This document shows positions 33,335 through 44,804 of a DNA stretch of 64,000 nucleotides, one piece after another (position 1 is the stretch's first letter; the number at the start of each line of letters is the position of its first letter). A program made the position numbers and the translations under genes. The stretch covers positions 25,231,398 to 25,295,397 of the forward strand of contig NC_092577.1 in the NCBI RefSeq assembly GCF_037975245.1, in the 5' to 3' direction. Source of the stretch: Apostichopus japonicus. Taxonomy: Eukaryota > Echinodermata > Holothuroidea > Aspidochirotida > Stichopodidae. The notes beneath the pieces were generated by a model. It was not told the DNA's origin. It did not search any database and saw nothing but the letters and a program-made list of their open reading frames with translations.

Positions 33335-35116
33335 GCTTTTTACGTGCAAAGAAAACGGACACGGACCAAATGTCAACAGAACCAAAAACAATCTGTCCGT
33401 AAAACAAGCACGACAAAGAACCACCTGTAAAACAACCACCAAAAACCCAACAAACCCACAAACGGACCCAAAGGCCAACAGAAGCAACCAAGAAAAAACT
33501 ACGAACCGGCCCCAAAAAGCCAACTCCAAACCACAAACAGAAAAAAAAAACAAACCCATATTATGTAACGACCACACAACCCCCACACCCAACAACCAAC
33601 TTACTCCAAACCCCACCCGGGGAACGCCGTCCCGACAGCAGACGACAGGCCTTTTGGGGATACCCCTCAACCCATTGACATTAAGGGTGACGAGGGATAA
33701 GGTGTCTATCTACGATGTTTTGTTCCCAATACGGGTCTTTTCAGGCACCTAGCCGTGTTCCCCCTTTTCCTGCAAGCGAGCAGAGTTCTTAGCTCCTAGT
33801 CAACTTTGATCGAGTGGACCTCCCTGTCAGGAACAGCGGAAGCGACTGCGGGCAGAATGGAAGTGCCGCTCGAGTCAATGAGATGAGTGGCCTGTTTTGT
33901 CTCGTCAAACCAATCGGAAGACTCCTTAGCCACAACTACTAAGGCTGTAGTACAGTCCTCCATTGGCGAGTCAGAATCTGGGCCACTTAATGTCTCTTGG
34001 GCCGGTTGACTCGGGGCCAAACTAGTATCACCGATAGCGGGCGTAGCTACCGGTGAACCAGTACAAGCGGAATCCTGTTCCGAATGCCACTCCGCTAGTA
34101 CCATCTCCGCCGTTTTGTCCTGCTCTGCCTCAGTGGGCAGGCTGGCAGTCTCGGCAAGTTCGATAAGGGAAGAGGTCGGACACGAAAGGGGAACAAAGCC
34201 TCCACCAGGGCGCTAGTGTCGGACACTGGGGCGATGACAGGAGCATCAGGTGGTAAAGTGTCAGAGGCCGGGACGGGGACCGCTTCAACCACGCCCGTAG
34301 CCACTATCGCGGCGTATGAGCGGTCTGGGCATAAACGGGCCAGATGGCCTGTTTTCCCACACGAGTTACACACGATATCCCCTTTTCACTCGACCAGGGT
34401 ATGCCCAACCTGTAAACAGCGGCTACACCGCTTGTTCGGGCACAACCTGGCCTCATGCCCTTTCAGCCCACACCTCCAACAAGTGCGAGGCTGGCCCGGA
34501 TATGCAATGTGGGCCCTGTGCCCATTAGCCAACAAGGAAGAGGGGATATCGGACTTGAGTTCGATTCTAACTCGTCTAGTCCCGGTCTTGACACCTTTAC
34601 ATTCAAGGAATTCCGCCTCCTCGTAGCCGGTCGCTTTCCCAAAACGCCCCAGTGTCCGCACAACAACCTGTTCAGACATGTCCAGAGGGAGATGGAGGAC
34701 TGTCACCCACACCGAACTGTCATACGGGGTGAACTTCAGTCCCTCAACTCCCTCCAACACACGGACGCCTCGGACGCGGGCAGCCTCCGAGGTGAACCGA
34801 ACATCAAAAACATTCATACCCCGGAGAGGTTTACGCTGAAGCGCGTCAACCTCTCCAGGGACCTTTGAACCAACAGAACGCAAAACTGAAAAAAAAAATT
34901 GTCCGGGGACGACCTTAGCCTCCCCCGAAAAAAACTCAACAATACGATTTTGCTGTCACGGCGAGCCGCCATGACAGCTAGGGGTGTGGAAAGCCGCGCA
35001 CCTACCAAAAACAAAAACCACGCAACAAAGCCAAAACTACACTTAACAAACTACAAAGTGCGTGGTCAACGAAAAGTGGAGAGCAGCCGAAAACACGTCC
35101 GCACTCCACGATAAGC
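33335..35116 (-). mobile_element. Non-autonomous LINE, ORF1-only, copy 2
   Basis: Same family as 9,885-11,609. The 3' end is at 33,335 (gctttttacgtgcaaag on the plus strand) and the 5' end near 35,116, where cgtggagtgcggacgtgtttt matches the start of the full-length LINE at 22,985. It retains about 20 codons of ORF2 (TLNVNGLRGIPKR) before the shared deletion junction at aggcctgt. It inserted between RT and RNase H of the outer gypsy. Target copies are not clear; a short caacct on both sides is possible. Copies of gcaa follow the 5' end. Confidence 0.8.
33796..34883 (-). pseudogene. LINE ORF1 remnant with three CCHC knuckles
   Basis: Pieces in three frames (34,386-34,883; 34,095-34,373; 33,796-34,104) together match the ORF1 at 10,066: VPGEVDALQRKPLRGMN, CWRCGLKGHEARLC, CSRCLQVGHTLVE, CNSCGKTGHLARLC. 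Frame changes lie near 34,385 and 34,100, plus one in a T run near 34,890. The ATG context (MAARRDSKIV) survives at 34,972. Confidence 0.85.
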
Positions 35117-35439
35117 AAGCAAGCAAGCAACCAACCTTCTTTGAATCGTTTGGTCCAGACAACAAGTCAAATAATGGCTTGGCTCGTTTGGAAGTCTCTC
35201 AAGTATCTACGGTGGTACCCGTTATACCAAGCATCTTTCTGAGGTCACCAACTGTGTGAGGGATCTTGGTCTTTAGGACCTGGAGAGTATCTGTATCTTT
35301 TGGATTTGCTTTGTAACCTCACTCCGACACCAACTTTCCCAAGAAACGCACCTCTCTCTGGGACAACTCACACTTGGATGACTTCAACTTGATTATATGC
35401 TGTTGGACCCGTTGTGAAATTTTACGAATGTGGTCTACG
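35117..35439 (-). pseudogene. Outer gypsy reverse transcriptase segment
   Basis: Reads KCELSQREVRFLGKLVSE, then a stop, KANPKDTDTLQVLK, TVGDLRKMLGITG and LFDLLSGPNDSKK, the RT thumb and connection of a Ty3/gypsy polymerase. Upstream sequence (fingers, palm with the catalytic aspartates) is absent beyond 35,440. Confidence 0.8.
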
Positions 35440-36442
35440 TGAGGGACGAGAGGGCTGAGGTATATAAGAGCAGGCTGAAATCTTTTGCAACCGCTGGCTT
35501 TCGATCTTGGGGAAAGTCATCGTCATTAATCGTTTAATCGTTATTTTCGCCCGTCTTGTGGTACCCGGGCGCGGTGTACCCAATTCCGCGTCGCGTCCTG
35601 GGTGCGGTCGGAGAGAGGCATATTTTCATTCATTTGGTCAGGTGGTACAGAGCTTGGCAAGAGGGCGGTAATGTACGAAAAACCGGAGATGGGAGGGGGG
35701 GGGGTCAGGGATGGTTTATCTTGGAAGTAAACTGACCTTTCTGTTATTTAAGCAATTGTTTGTAGCGGGAACTCACCCAGGGTTGCCTTGTTCATATTTG
35801 GTACGTTTTGGGGGCGGGTTGCACTTGCGTCGAAGGTTCTCAGCGCTGTTTAGCAACACTGAACCGCATAGTAGTACTCCAAGCAGGGTGGTGCGTGTCA
35901 TTTGCTCATTGGCGATTGGGCAATGGACTGTCCCCAAGGACCGGCTGTGACAGCTTAGAGAGTACTGCTCATTTGTTTTGGCATTGTTTCTTTGTTTTAA
36001 GCTTGTGGGAGTGGTTTCAGACTTGGACCGCCCGTTCATGGTCGGTAGGACAGGGCTTTCTTTAATATGGGGTAGATCCTCCAGTTTGTTCTGTTGCTGT
36101 GTTGCATCGTATTATGTGTTTATGCTAGTTTGGAGGAATAGATCTGATATAGATTTTAGGGGGAAATTTGCCAGTTGGCAGGCAGTCCTGGAGGCGGTGA
36201 AGTGTGACATTCGCCCTCAGGTTGAAGGTGATTTTAGCCGTTTATCTGGGGCTGTCTTTTTTGGACGCTGGTGTGCTGGGTAGGGGTGTTTTGTTTCGCT
36301 GCGTGCTGGTCGCCCTTTTTTGGTTAGTTGAATGTTCCAGTGGATAGTTGGGGGTTTGTCTCAGCTGGTCGGTAGACGGACTTTTTTTGGGCTCGCTTCA
36401 CTTGGTTTGGTAGATTCCCGCAGGGCGGATCACGTAAAGAGT
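35440..36442 (+). mobile_element. 5'-truncated LINE fragment, ORF2 C-terminus and 3' UTR
   Basis: Diverged copy of the last third of the ORF2 at 24,315: ERAEV.SRL near 35,450, YLGSKLTFLLFKQLFVAGT at 35,712, then a ~200 base deletion, LGNG..PRTGCDSLESTAH near 35,925 and FASWQAVLEAVK near 36,165. It ends with cccgcagggcgg and cacgtaaagagt, a third variant of the LINE 3' end. Many frameshifts. No target duplication was found. Confidence 0.85.
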
Positions 36443-38134
36443 ACGCCGTGGAAAGAAAAGACGGAGTTCGTCGTGTGATCACAGGTGGTTGCTGCATTCA
36501 TGTTTGAATTATACTATTACCATAAGAAAAAAAAACGCAGTGCAAATAGTACACAAATAAGTAGCCATTGAGAAGCCGGAGGAAGAATTACCCGAAACTA
36601 ACACTTAAAAGACAAATTCGAACAAGCTGATGGATTCGATAATGATGGTCGGAGAGAATGACTAGGATAACGGCGAGATTGTAAATAGGTTGGTATGTGT
36701 TGTCCTCGGTAGATTTGGGGAGTTTGCAGTACTTTCAGGCCCTCTACACTCGATATTTTCTTGACGGTTCCACGCCCATCTTTCATTATTAGTGCATAAC
36801 TGTTACCGTCTTTGGTCCAGGCGTTACTGCCACTGGGGAGATCTGCAGTTGCCCGAAGTAATTATTGATTTTACCTACTGAGGTCGTCTTTGATGACTAT
36901 GCCAGTGTGTACGATTTGGAATGATCTGGTCCCTTGTACGGTATGCCATGTGTTGTACCGTCCTTCGAAGTTTTTCTTTGGCAAGTGCGCAAACAAGTGT
37001 CTTCATTAGTCCTTTTTTTAAATCCCAAAACCCGCAAACAGTTTCTCCTTCAATACTATTCCAATGAGTTTAATTTGTTCCTTAGAGTTCTTGTAGCTGA
37101 CCTGATATATTAGAGGGAACATTTGCTGTCACTGATTTGGTTTTTCAAGGGCTAGCTCCAAGTCATAAAATTTGCTGTTCTGGGAATATTATTTTCTTCT
37201 TCATTGCTTTTTCTACACATTCTGCCAGCACTTACTGGAAGTTTTGGTTACCAAATATTTCAGTCACAATTTCTTTTATGAGTACGGTGGCTTAATAGGG
37301 ACATAAGAGAGAAAAAAGGGCTTCCCAAATCTCTAAATTTAGGCCTTTTTTTAGTGGTTTCATTTACTTAAGAATGAGCACTGTACCAATACAGCATGGA
37401 CTGGAAACGTCCTATCCGAAGTTATTTCCATCTCGGACTTTGATACCCTGACATGCATGGCATTGTGTTGGTTGAAAGGCATTTAAAGCGATTTTGTAAG
37501 ACAAGTAGGACTTTTCCGAAGAATTAGGTTTCTCAACACTACAGATGTTTTGTTATTCTTATATAATGAAATGGAAGTTAGTGGCCAGCTTCATGTGTAC
37601 AGGTGGATGCATATAAGGTGTTCGAAGGAGTCTGAAGGAAAATTCTGAAGGAAAATTGTGTGAAAATTGTATACCTCGCGTAGACGTATACTCTACGTTT
37701 ATGTATTAAATTGTACGCGATAATACAGTACGCAACTTTCTACGAGGTGTGTACGCCGTGTCTACGCGGCTTAGGTCTACGTTTCAGTGCCCCTTGTATC
37801 AAGATGACTCGAAGATCCGGTATTATATTAACGTGATGGTTAATGATTTATTTACCGTCGGTTTAACAATAACGTAACGTTTTGGCTGTAGTTACATTAA
37901 AGTTGTATATCTCTAAACATTCTACAAGCTCTTGCTACATCCTTTCTCTTTGAAATAAACTGTTTAAATTTGTAACCGTCACTGAAGAAATGGAAAAAAA
38001 AAACTGTCTGTCTTATTTTCTGAAAAGTCTCAGAACTAATGAGCTAAGCGCTAAATGTCCACAAAACTAGTCTTTTCAACTTACTGTACAACAAACTCTT
38101 AGTTAATGTAAAATAAAACGAACAGAAATACATG
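36443..38134. other. No clear gene; possible retroelement tail near 36.6-36.95 kb
   Basis: On the minus strand 36,598-36,960 reads pieces such as HTGIVIKDDLSR, DGNSYALIMKDGRG and TVKKISSVEGLKVLQ, which faintly resemble the C-terminal tail of BEL/Pao or gypsy polyproteins. This is weak. The rest is AT-rich with no partner repeat; a 3' LTR for the gypsy at 38,135 should lie here but I could not match one. Confidence 0.25.
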
Positions 38135-39073
38135 CTAAACAGTAAAGGTATCAGTCAAGTAGCGGTTTGCCTTTACAAATCTACCAGTTGGAATGGTAGT
38201 CTGTCTGGCAACGGGTTGGTCGACCGTGCTTTGTCGTACTTCGTCATTGTAACTGTCAGTTGGTCCATCAGTTAGTAAGTCAGTAGGAGAGACTGTCTGT
38301 CGAGAGTCAGTCTGTCGTGTCCTACTGTTGTCCGGACTCGACTGCTGAAATCTGGGGTGTTCCACAACATCGTCGCCAACTTGTTGAGTATGATTGGTTG
38401 GACCTTGTGAGTCTGCAATGGGCACCTTCACCCTCCGGAGGTGTCTCCTGTTGCACCTTATCTGTGTCCCATCATCCCTTTCGACCAGGTATGATCGAAC
38501 TCCTAACTGCTTGGTGACAGTCCCTCTTTTCCAGTCTTTCTCGTAACCAAGTTGTGTTATCCTGACGGTGTCGCCTTTTTGCAGGGGTGTTAGTGGTTTG
38601 GCAGATTTTTCATAGTATTCTTTCTGCCGACTGTCATTATATTGTGGCTCCAGGAGTTGATGACTGGTTGGCAGTAGGGTTTTGGTGCGCCTACTGAAGA
38701 GTCTCTGGGCAGGGCTTGTGTTCATTCCCTGGGTTGGTGTATTTCGTAAATCCAGCATGGCTAAATATGGATCAGTCCCAGCTGCCTTAGCTTTTTTGAC
38801 CGCATTCTCCGATTGACCGTTACTTTGGGGGTAACCCGGAGACGGTTTTTTGTCATCAAACTCACATTGTTTCGCAAATCCATGAAACTCATCAGAACTG
38901 TACTGTGGTCCGTTGTCAGTGATCAGAATGTCTGGAATTTCGTGTCTGGAAAAAGGAGATTTCAACTTATGGATCACTGATCTGGATGTGGTGTTTTCCA
39001 GGTAGTCAAGTTCAGAAAATTTTGATGCATAGTCCACAGGGATTAGATAGTTATTTTCTTTGACCTGGAACAA
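38135..39073 (-). pseudogene. Third gypsy integrase core and C-terminal tail
   Basis: A 312-codon open stretch that joins 39,082-39,351 by a frameshift. It shows ITDNGPQYSSDEF (second catalytic D), YPQSNGQSENAVKKAK (third, E), TPTQGMNTSPAQRLF, QKGDTVRITQLGYEKDWKRG and ERDDGTQIRCNRRHLRR. The tail is rich in Thr, Asp, Ser and Gln. The stop at 38,135-38,137 is probably the natural end. The first catalytic D lies at the frameshift (SDLF). Confidence 0.88.
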
Positions 39074-39081
39074 GTCTGAAA

Positions 39082-39351
39082 CTACCTTTCACCAGGTCGG
39101 TCTGGGAATTCGTGTTGAATCAGTGGCTCCTTTTGCTGTTTGTATACAAATGTCTGGCACGCTTCACATGTGCTGACATAGTCTTTGATAGCAGCAGTCA
39201 TCCCTGCCCAAAACAAGCACTCTCTGGCTCTCCTTAAACATCCTTGTACTCCAATGTGAGACGAGTGAATGCACTTAATCATCTGCCTACTGAGCGATGT
39301 AGGGATAACAGCTCGTTGCCCTCGAAAGATGATTCCATCCTGTAGTGACAT
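39082..39351 (-). pseudogene. Third gypsy integrase zinc-binding domain
   Basis: HSSHIGVQGCLRRARECLFWAG and CEACQTFVYKQQKEPL form the H-x-H...C-x2-C module at the start of retroelement integrases. A break separates it from the core at ~39,078. Confidence 0.85.
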
Positions 39352-39479
39352 TTGAGCACGGAAATTGTAATAGCATGCTGCTTGGCCATGAAGAATTTAT
39401 CGCTAGATGATCGCTGTATGATATCTTTCAAGCTTTGCAGGGTCTCGTCTGAACTCGTGTGTTGCTTTATTTCATCCAA

Positions 39480-39900
39480 TCTCTCTCTTTGGATATCGGT
39501 AAGAATGATACCATATCAATGGTCTCGATGTCATTCTGGGCTGTCTCGGGCAGGTAGGCGCGACTTAGGGTTTCAGACAGGAACATTTCTGTGCCTGGCG
39601 CATTCTTTGCAGACCGAAAATCACTGCAAGTAACTTCTTCTCTATCTGAGCATATCTGGTCTCTGTGTCAGTCAAGGCTCTGCTTGCATAAGCAACTGGC
39701 CTGCCTTCTTGTGTGATCTTTGCCCCCAATCAAGTTTGTGATGCATCTGATTGGAGGGTTAACTCTTTTGTCTGGTTGCTAGTACTGGAGAACTGGCTTC
39801 GCAGTGATAAGACTCTTGACCTTCTCTATGGCATTGTCATGTGTATCTAACCAGCACCATGGTTTTTTTTTTTCAACGTGAGTTTCCTCAACGGTTCGCA
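39480..39900 (-). pseudogene. Third gypsy RNase H, degenerate
   Basis: SDASQT then a stop, GRPVAYASRALTDTETRYAQIEK, LLAVIFGLQ, then a deletion of the region that would carry the last catalytic residues. Homopolymer Ts at 39,862 mark another break toward the RT. Confidence 0.7.
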
Positions 39901-39908
39901 GAGGTTAC

Positions 39909-40570
39909 TCAACTTAGGTAAAACTTGCTCAGGTAGTTTATAAATCCCAAAAATCTTTCGACACCCTTAATATCTGTCGGTTTTGGCATGTGAACCACAG
40001 CTCTCACCTTCTCTGGATGTGGCTTTAGACCTTCATTGGTAAGGAGATGACCAATGAATGGTACTTGATGGAGTTTAAGTTGCACCTTCTTTGGGTTTAA
40101 TTTCAAGTTTCTTTCTCTGCATCGGTCCATCAACTGGTTCAGTATGACGTTGTGATCCTTGGTGGCTTCCTCCAGGTTTTCACCTTCACCATAGACAAGT
40201 ATGTCATCGACTATTGATTTCACACCCGGCAATCCCTCAATTACCTGATCCTGCCTCCGTTGGTACTCCTCTGGTGCCGTGGAAATACCAAAAGGCATCC
40301 TCAGCCTTCTGTATCTGCCGAAAGGAGTGTTGAAAGTCGTAAGGTGGGAACTTTCTTCATAAGGTTCCACCTGCCAGGACCCATTTTTTGCATCGATTAC
40401 ACTGAAAATCTTTGCTCGTCCTAAATCTGGCAGAATTTCGTTCATGGTAAGGATTGGATAATTACTTCGGTGCAGGTTGTCATTAACATCTTTCGGATCA
40501 ATGCATATTCGGATCTTGCCGGGCGACAGTAACCAGGCTTGACACCCATGGTGTTGGTGTCGGAGAGCCG
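39909..40570 (-). pseudogene. Third gypsy reverse transcriptase
   Basis: Includes IDAKNGSWQVEPYEESSHLT (first catalytic D), FGRYRRLRMPFGISTAPE, VDDILVYG (the DD pair) and LKLNPKKVQLKLHQVPFIG, through FLGFINYLSKF. Open for 178 codons from 40,445; the reading continues upstream in frame to about 40,560, then loses similarity. Confidence 0.9.
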
Positions 40571-41879
40571 AATTTCCGCCGAGGCTATGAATATTCGGAA
40601 TGACATCAGTAGGCTTTGACCGAAAAGTCCGAAGATTAATTAGCAGTCAGCAGACAGAGCTTTGTCCGCGGGCACAATGTACAGCCTGCACTGAATAGAA
40701 CGGCTTATCGTGGAGTGAATGAGTAGGCCTAGCTTATGCCTATTGTTTTCAGCAGAGTGAAACCCGGTCCTGCAATGCTAGTTTATTTTGTTCGGAGAGA
40801 GAAATAAACACAACCTGGCTTGCTTGTTTTTGGCTTGCATCTTTTTTATGTTATTTCACAAGCCATTTCATATTTTATACCCCGAGAAACAAACCGAAAT
40901 CCTAAATGAATGCTTTAATCGATTCGCCAACGAACAGGGTAGCTGAAGGACTACGACAACGTTGCTAACAGTACATACACCCATATATACTGTTAACACT
41001 CGTACCGCGCGTGTGTGGTGTTGACGACGAAACTGTACCTACTTCGTGTACTAATTAATGATTATTTAATCATATTTAGCAGGAGACCTAAGTACATGTG
41101 GCCCAGTACACGTGAATAATAATGGAAACGGTGTTTATGACGAAAAGAAATTTGGCAAACTGCGGTGTTAGCTTTGAATGCTCTTACTATACTTGCTTCT
41201 TAGTAGCGATATCATGACACGTGAATCGTTCATTATGTAAATGTCTACGATACCGCGCACTCATTTTCTTCACAGTAAACTCTTTCAACTCGGGGCCCCT
41301 CAACTGAATACCCTGTATATAGGCCCCAAATTATAGCAGGCTAGAATTGCTACAAGTTTTCAAAGGTATTTCCCGCAATGTCTTTACTCTCCAAATTGTT
41401 CTCAGACATTCTAAATGAACACACAAGATGACTGAATGTCCCAGTGAGGTAAATTTCATCCGAGGTGATAATAAAAACAGTTTAAGAATTTTGACCAAAG
41501 GTGACCATATTTGAATTTATGGCATATTTGAGGCCAATACAGCATACCTTTAAAAACTATACATTCCAAGCGGCCAACTAACTGATGCAGCGTGTGTTGT
41601 TTCAATTAAAATATTACTTGTCACTTTTCTGAAGAGCATTGCAACGCAGACTGTGACAAACTTGGCAGATGATATATTACATCGAACACGAATTCTTTGA
41701 TTGTTTCGTTTCGTTTATTTGGTTCATCACTTCACATGTAAACACATAAGGAGAAAGGTTATTGTTAAAATCATGGACATTTAGTTATGCTTCCACAGTA
41801 ATAATTAATTACGCTATTAAATATGTTGAGTTATGATGGGGTGGAATTGTGAAAAAAATTATCAGGTGTGATATAAATT
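40571..41879. other. No gene recognised
   Basis: Unassigned DNA with no open frame above 60 codons and no repeat partner seen. It separates the gypsy pol from the transposase-like gene. Confidence 0.4.
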
Positions 41880-43165
41880 GAGGATACATTACATACATCA
41901 CAAATATTCACCTGTGGAGAATGGAGACATGCTGATTCCTATTCTTCGAAATAAAGACGTATTTACATTCGGAGCACCGGCCCAGTTTGAGAGACTTGTA
42001 CAGTTTCATCTCCTCGTCTGCTGTCTGCCATGGTCTTTGCAGCGCCTCCAGATATGTAAAAAAAAATGTCGTGATGGTGTTTCAAGGGATTCGCCCATGG
42101 TTGGTGTAGGCATTCCCTGCCCCAAGATCTTCTTCATCGCATGTGCGTTCCTTACAGGATGCTGGCTGCAGTGAGAACATGACCTTTCCATGCATTCCAT
42201 GCATTCAGCGTAAGTTCACCCAACCGACGATCACAATGGGCTGCAATGAATTTTAGGTCACTTAGGATGTCAGGATAGTTCTTCATACTTTTCGTAGTTG
42301 GGTTCTGAAATGCAGCATGTACTCTGTCGTAATCCGCCCAAGGAAAATCCTGACCTTTACAGTACTCCTGCATGACGTCAATTTTTTACTCGTCATATGC
42401 CGTGCCTTTTCCAGTACTCTCCGCATCGATCCATTGCCGTATCAATGACGATGACCTCTTTCTCCTCCTTCTGCTCTACGGTCTGTCCTTCTTCGACCTG
42501 CAAGACAGCTGGAAGAAATACTGCCGAGAGTTTGTCCGACAATAGGGACCAAAGATTCTCTATCATGTTTAGAGCTGAAAGTCCAGGGCCGTACGTCGAC
42601 ACCAAGCAAATAGAGGTCTTCGCTTAAAAAGTCTCTGCAAATACAGCTGCACGGTCCACGACTTTGGGTTCCAGTCTGGCCCTCAATCTACCGACAAGAT
42701 CACCGTAGTCTTCCCTTCACCTTCACTACTCAAAATGTTGTCCATGTCATTCACGTGACTTTAAATGTTTACTTTCCGGAACTTGGCGACACGGTTGAAA
42801 ACAAAAGCAGGTCCAGTCCTGGGAAACTGATAAACCTCACGGCCCAGTTTGTCTTGTGTGGTCTTCTTGAAACTCGGCTTGCTTTTCAGGACCATGTAAC
42901 CAGATGGCGTGATTTTGTAGCCTTTGCTGATCGGGAAATCATGGTCAGGCACGTTTGGTCGGTCATCGTTAGGGAATATCCGTCGAATCTGACGGTATCT
43001 GCTGACTGCTAACTTGTTGATGCAATCGGCAGACATAACGATGGTGCTGTCCGCGAATTCCCTTCCAAACTCCAATCGGTAGCGGATCCTAGCAGCATAG
43101 TAGTGCTCGTCTGCATTCTTTTTCCGTACATCATTCCTCTTCGCCGCAACTTTTGCCTTCACCTG
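41880..43165 (-). pseudogene. DDE transposase-like gene with C-terminal C2H2 finger, decayed
   Basis: Minus-strand pieces in changing frames. 42,761-43,162 reads IVMSADCINKLAV, RYRQIRRIFPNDDRPNVPD and GYKITPSGYMVL. Near 42,690-42,730 comes VILSVD then a stop and GPDWNPKVVDRA (candidate second D). 42,393-42,605 has YGPGLSALNMIENLWS, whose shape matches the PDLNPIEN block with the catalytic E in Tc1/mariner-type enzymes; the D-to-E gap is about 41. Then FPWADYDRVHAAFQNP, AAHCDRRLGE and CSHCSQHPVRNAHAMKKILG. The end has CSECKYVFISKNRNQHVSILH at 41,890-41,960, a C2H2 finger. I know this arrangement from uncharacterised invertebrate multi-copy proteins; its mobility is inference. At least three frame changes. 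Confidence 0.6.
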
Positions 43166-44804
43166 CCCTTTGTACTGCTTGCGAGAGTGGCTCCATCAAT
43201 CGTCGTTAGGGCACTTTCATAACAACTCCCTGCTTTGAGGTACACACAACGCGTCGTCGAAGTTGTTCGAGAGACGTTCCTCAACTTCTGCTAGTCGTTC
43301 ATTGTCGTCTTTCGTGTGCAGTCAATCCGTTGTCTCCGGTAAATACATTCACGGTAGGAATGAGGTGGGGAAACGTTAGCCTGAACGATTTCCTCCCGCA
43401 GTTATGTCTAAGGTCCTGTCGGCGTTGTATTTTTACTTTTGCTGGTGTTTTCACCTCAGGCAGCGGTATCTGAAAACGGAAAACGAAAGAAATATATCAA
43501 TTTGAGAATAAGATATTTAAAAAGAACAAAATTTTCCCCAAAAAAAAGGTTAATACTGAAAGGAAATGTATCGACCATTGAAATTGGTATCACTGAAATT
43601 CTAATGTTGGGAATCTATAAATATAGGTTTTCTATATTAAGAAAGACTGCGCAGTATGTGTACTACTTCTGCGACTTAAAAAAAGTCGGGATTTCGGCGG
43701 ACTTTGCATATGTTGTTCCACTTAGTTAACATTCTCAAAATGTATTCTGAACTTACAACTTATTCTGCTCTCTTGTGTCCATATCGAGGTCTACGTCGGA
43801 AATTCTTCTGGACAGCATTTCTTGTCTTCGTAATGTTACGAAGTCCAGATATCATGGTTTGGGAAACGAACACAATAAAGTAGGTTAGAGAGGTTTTCTT
43901 TTCAAATGAATCTAATACGTGTCTCTTGGTAACCAAAAATATATAACTTAGCATAAATACATTACATACCTTAATACTTAACATTAACTTAGCGCGCACG
44001 CAAGGTACCTCGGCTACCGCTGGGCTCTCCGTCGGGGTGTCAAATCCCAGGGTAGTCGGTGTTGATTAAGTAACCGTAGTGCGGGTGTGTCTGGAAGCTT
44101 CCGGAAGGCGCTTTACGTAAATAACAGCTCCGGTATAGATAACAAGACCAGGTAAGGTAAATCATATGTTCAGAAGAATGGTATCCAAGAGTAAGTCACA
44201 CACAGCGTGGTTGGCATGGTGAAGAAAGGCCGGAACGGAGAAGGTAGGTTTGTAAGTGCTAGGCAGACAGTTGTTTTACGTGGCGTGACGTACAGGTTGG
44301 TGCCACTGGGAGAAGAGACCGAGCCACTCCTTGAAAACAAATTTATATGACATTCGGTGAGATTACTCGACCGTAGCTTTTAACTGCACTGATTGTGCTC
44401 TTACGTTTACAAATTAGCATAATAATAATACACCATTTAAGCTTTGCATAACAGCAATTAGCGTATTAAACCTTTAAAGAATCAAATCCAACACTTTCTG
44501 CGTCCATTTTTATTAGAAGTTTATTCAGAAGTTTGGTACCTGCATAAATCGCTGAACTTTCATTAAACTATCGGAAATAAAGTTTGGTCTTGACCAGCGC
44601 AGCTATTGGACCATGTTTGCGCTTTGATGTCCACCGGTTTAAAATAGCCCCAAGTATTCGCAACCATAGTGTACCTATATTGCACCTATCACTCGGCGAA
44701 CACGACTCGTTGCCCTTTTCGTTTGGATCTACTCTATGGGTTTTTGCTACTATGACATTATGGCTCCCAAAATCTCAGCCAACACCTCCGTTGTAGTTTG
44801 CTAG
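43166..44804. other. No gene recognised
   Basis: Contains frames of 70-100 codons on both strands (43,439-43,729; 43,760-43,999; 44,584-44,796) without recognisable domains. 43,170-43,430 on the minus strand may hold the decayed N-terminus of the neighbouring transposase-like gene, but I cannot align it. Confidence 0.3.

Larger units (their letters stand above)
22110..35439 (-). mobile_element. Outer (older) Ty3/gypsy element, split by later insertions
   Basis: Minus-strand pol pieces lie on both sides of later elements: RT at 35,117-35,439, RNase H at 32,650-33,334, integrase at 32,027-32,646, and the integrase C-terminus at 22,110-22,464. The last two are contiguous once the inner gypsy (22,465-32,021) and its 5 bp target copy are removed. 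The ORF1-only LINE (33,335-35,116) separates RT from RNase H. gag, protease and the 5' part of RT are missing beyond 35,440, where a plus-strand LINE fragment begins. LTRs were not found. All parts carry stops and frameshifts, so this is the oldest layer of the stack. Confidence 0.8.
38135..40570 (-). mobile_element. Third Ty3/gypsy pol, gag missing
   Basis: A minus-strand polymerase with RT, RNase H, integrase and a Thr/Asp-rich tail. Its 5' limit is near 40,560, where the reading IRICIDPKDVNDNLHRSNY begins mid-RT, so gag, protease and the first RT blocks are absent. No LTR pair was found on either side. It differs clearly from the other two gypsy elements, so it is a separate insertion. Confidence 0.85.

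Noticed and set aside
36598-36960. BEL/Pao polyprotein tail
   Set aside because: Only faint wording (GIVIKDDLSR) in changing frames; not enough to name a family, so left as unassigned.
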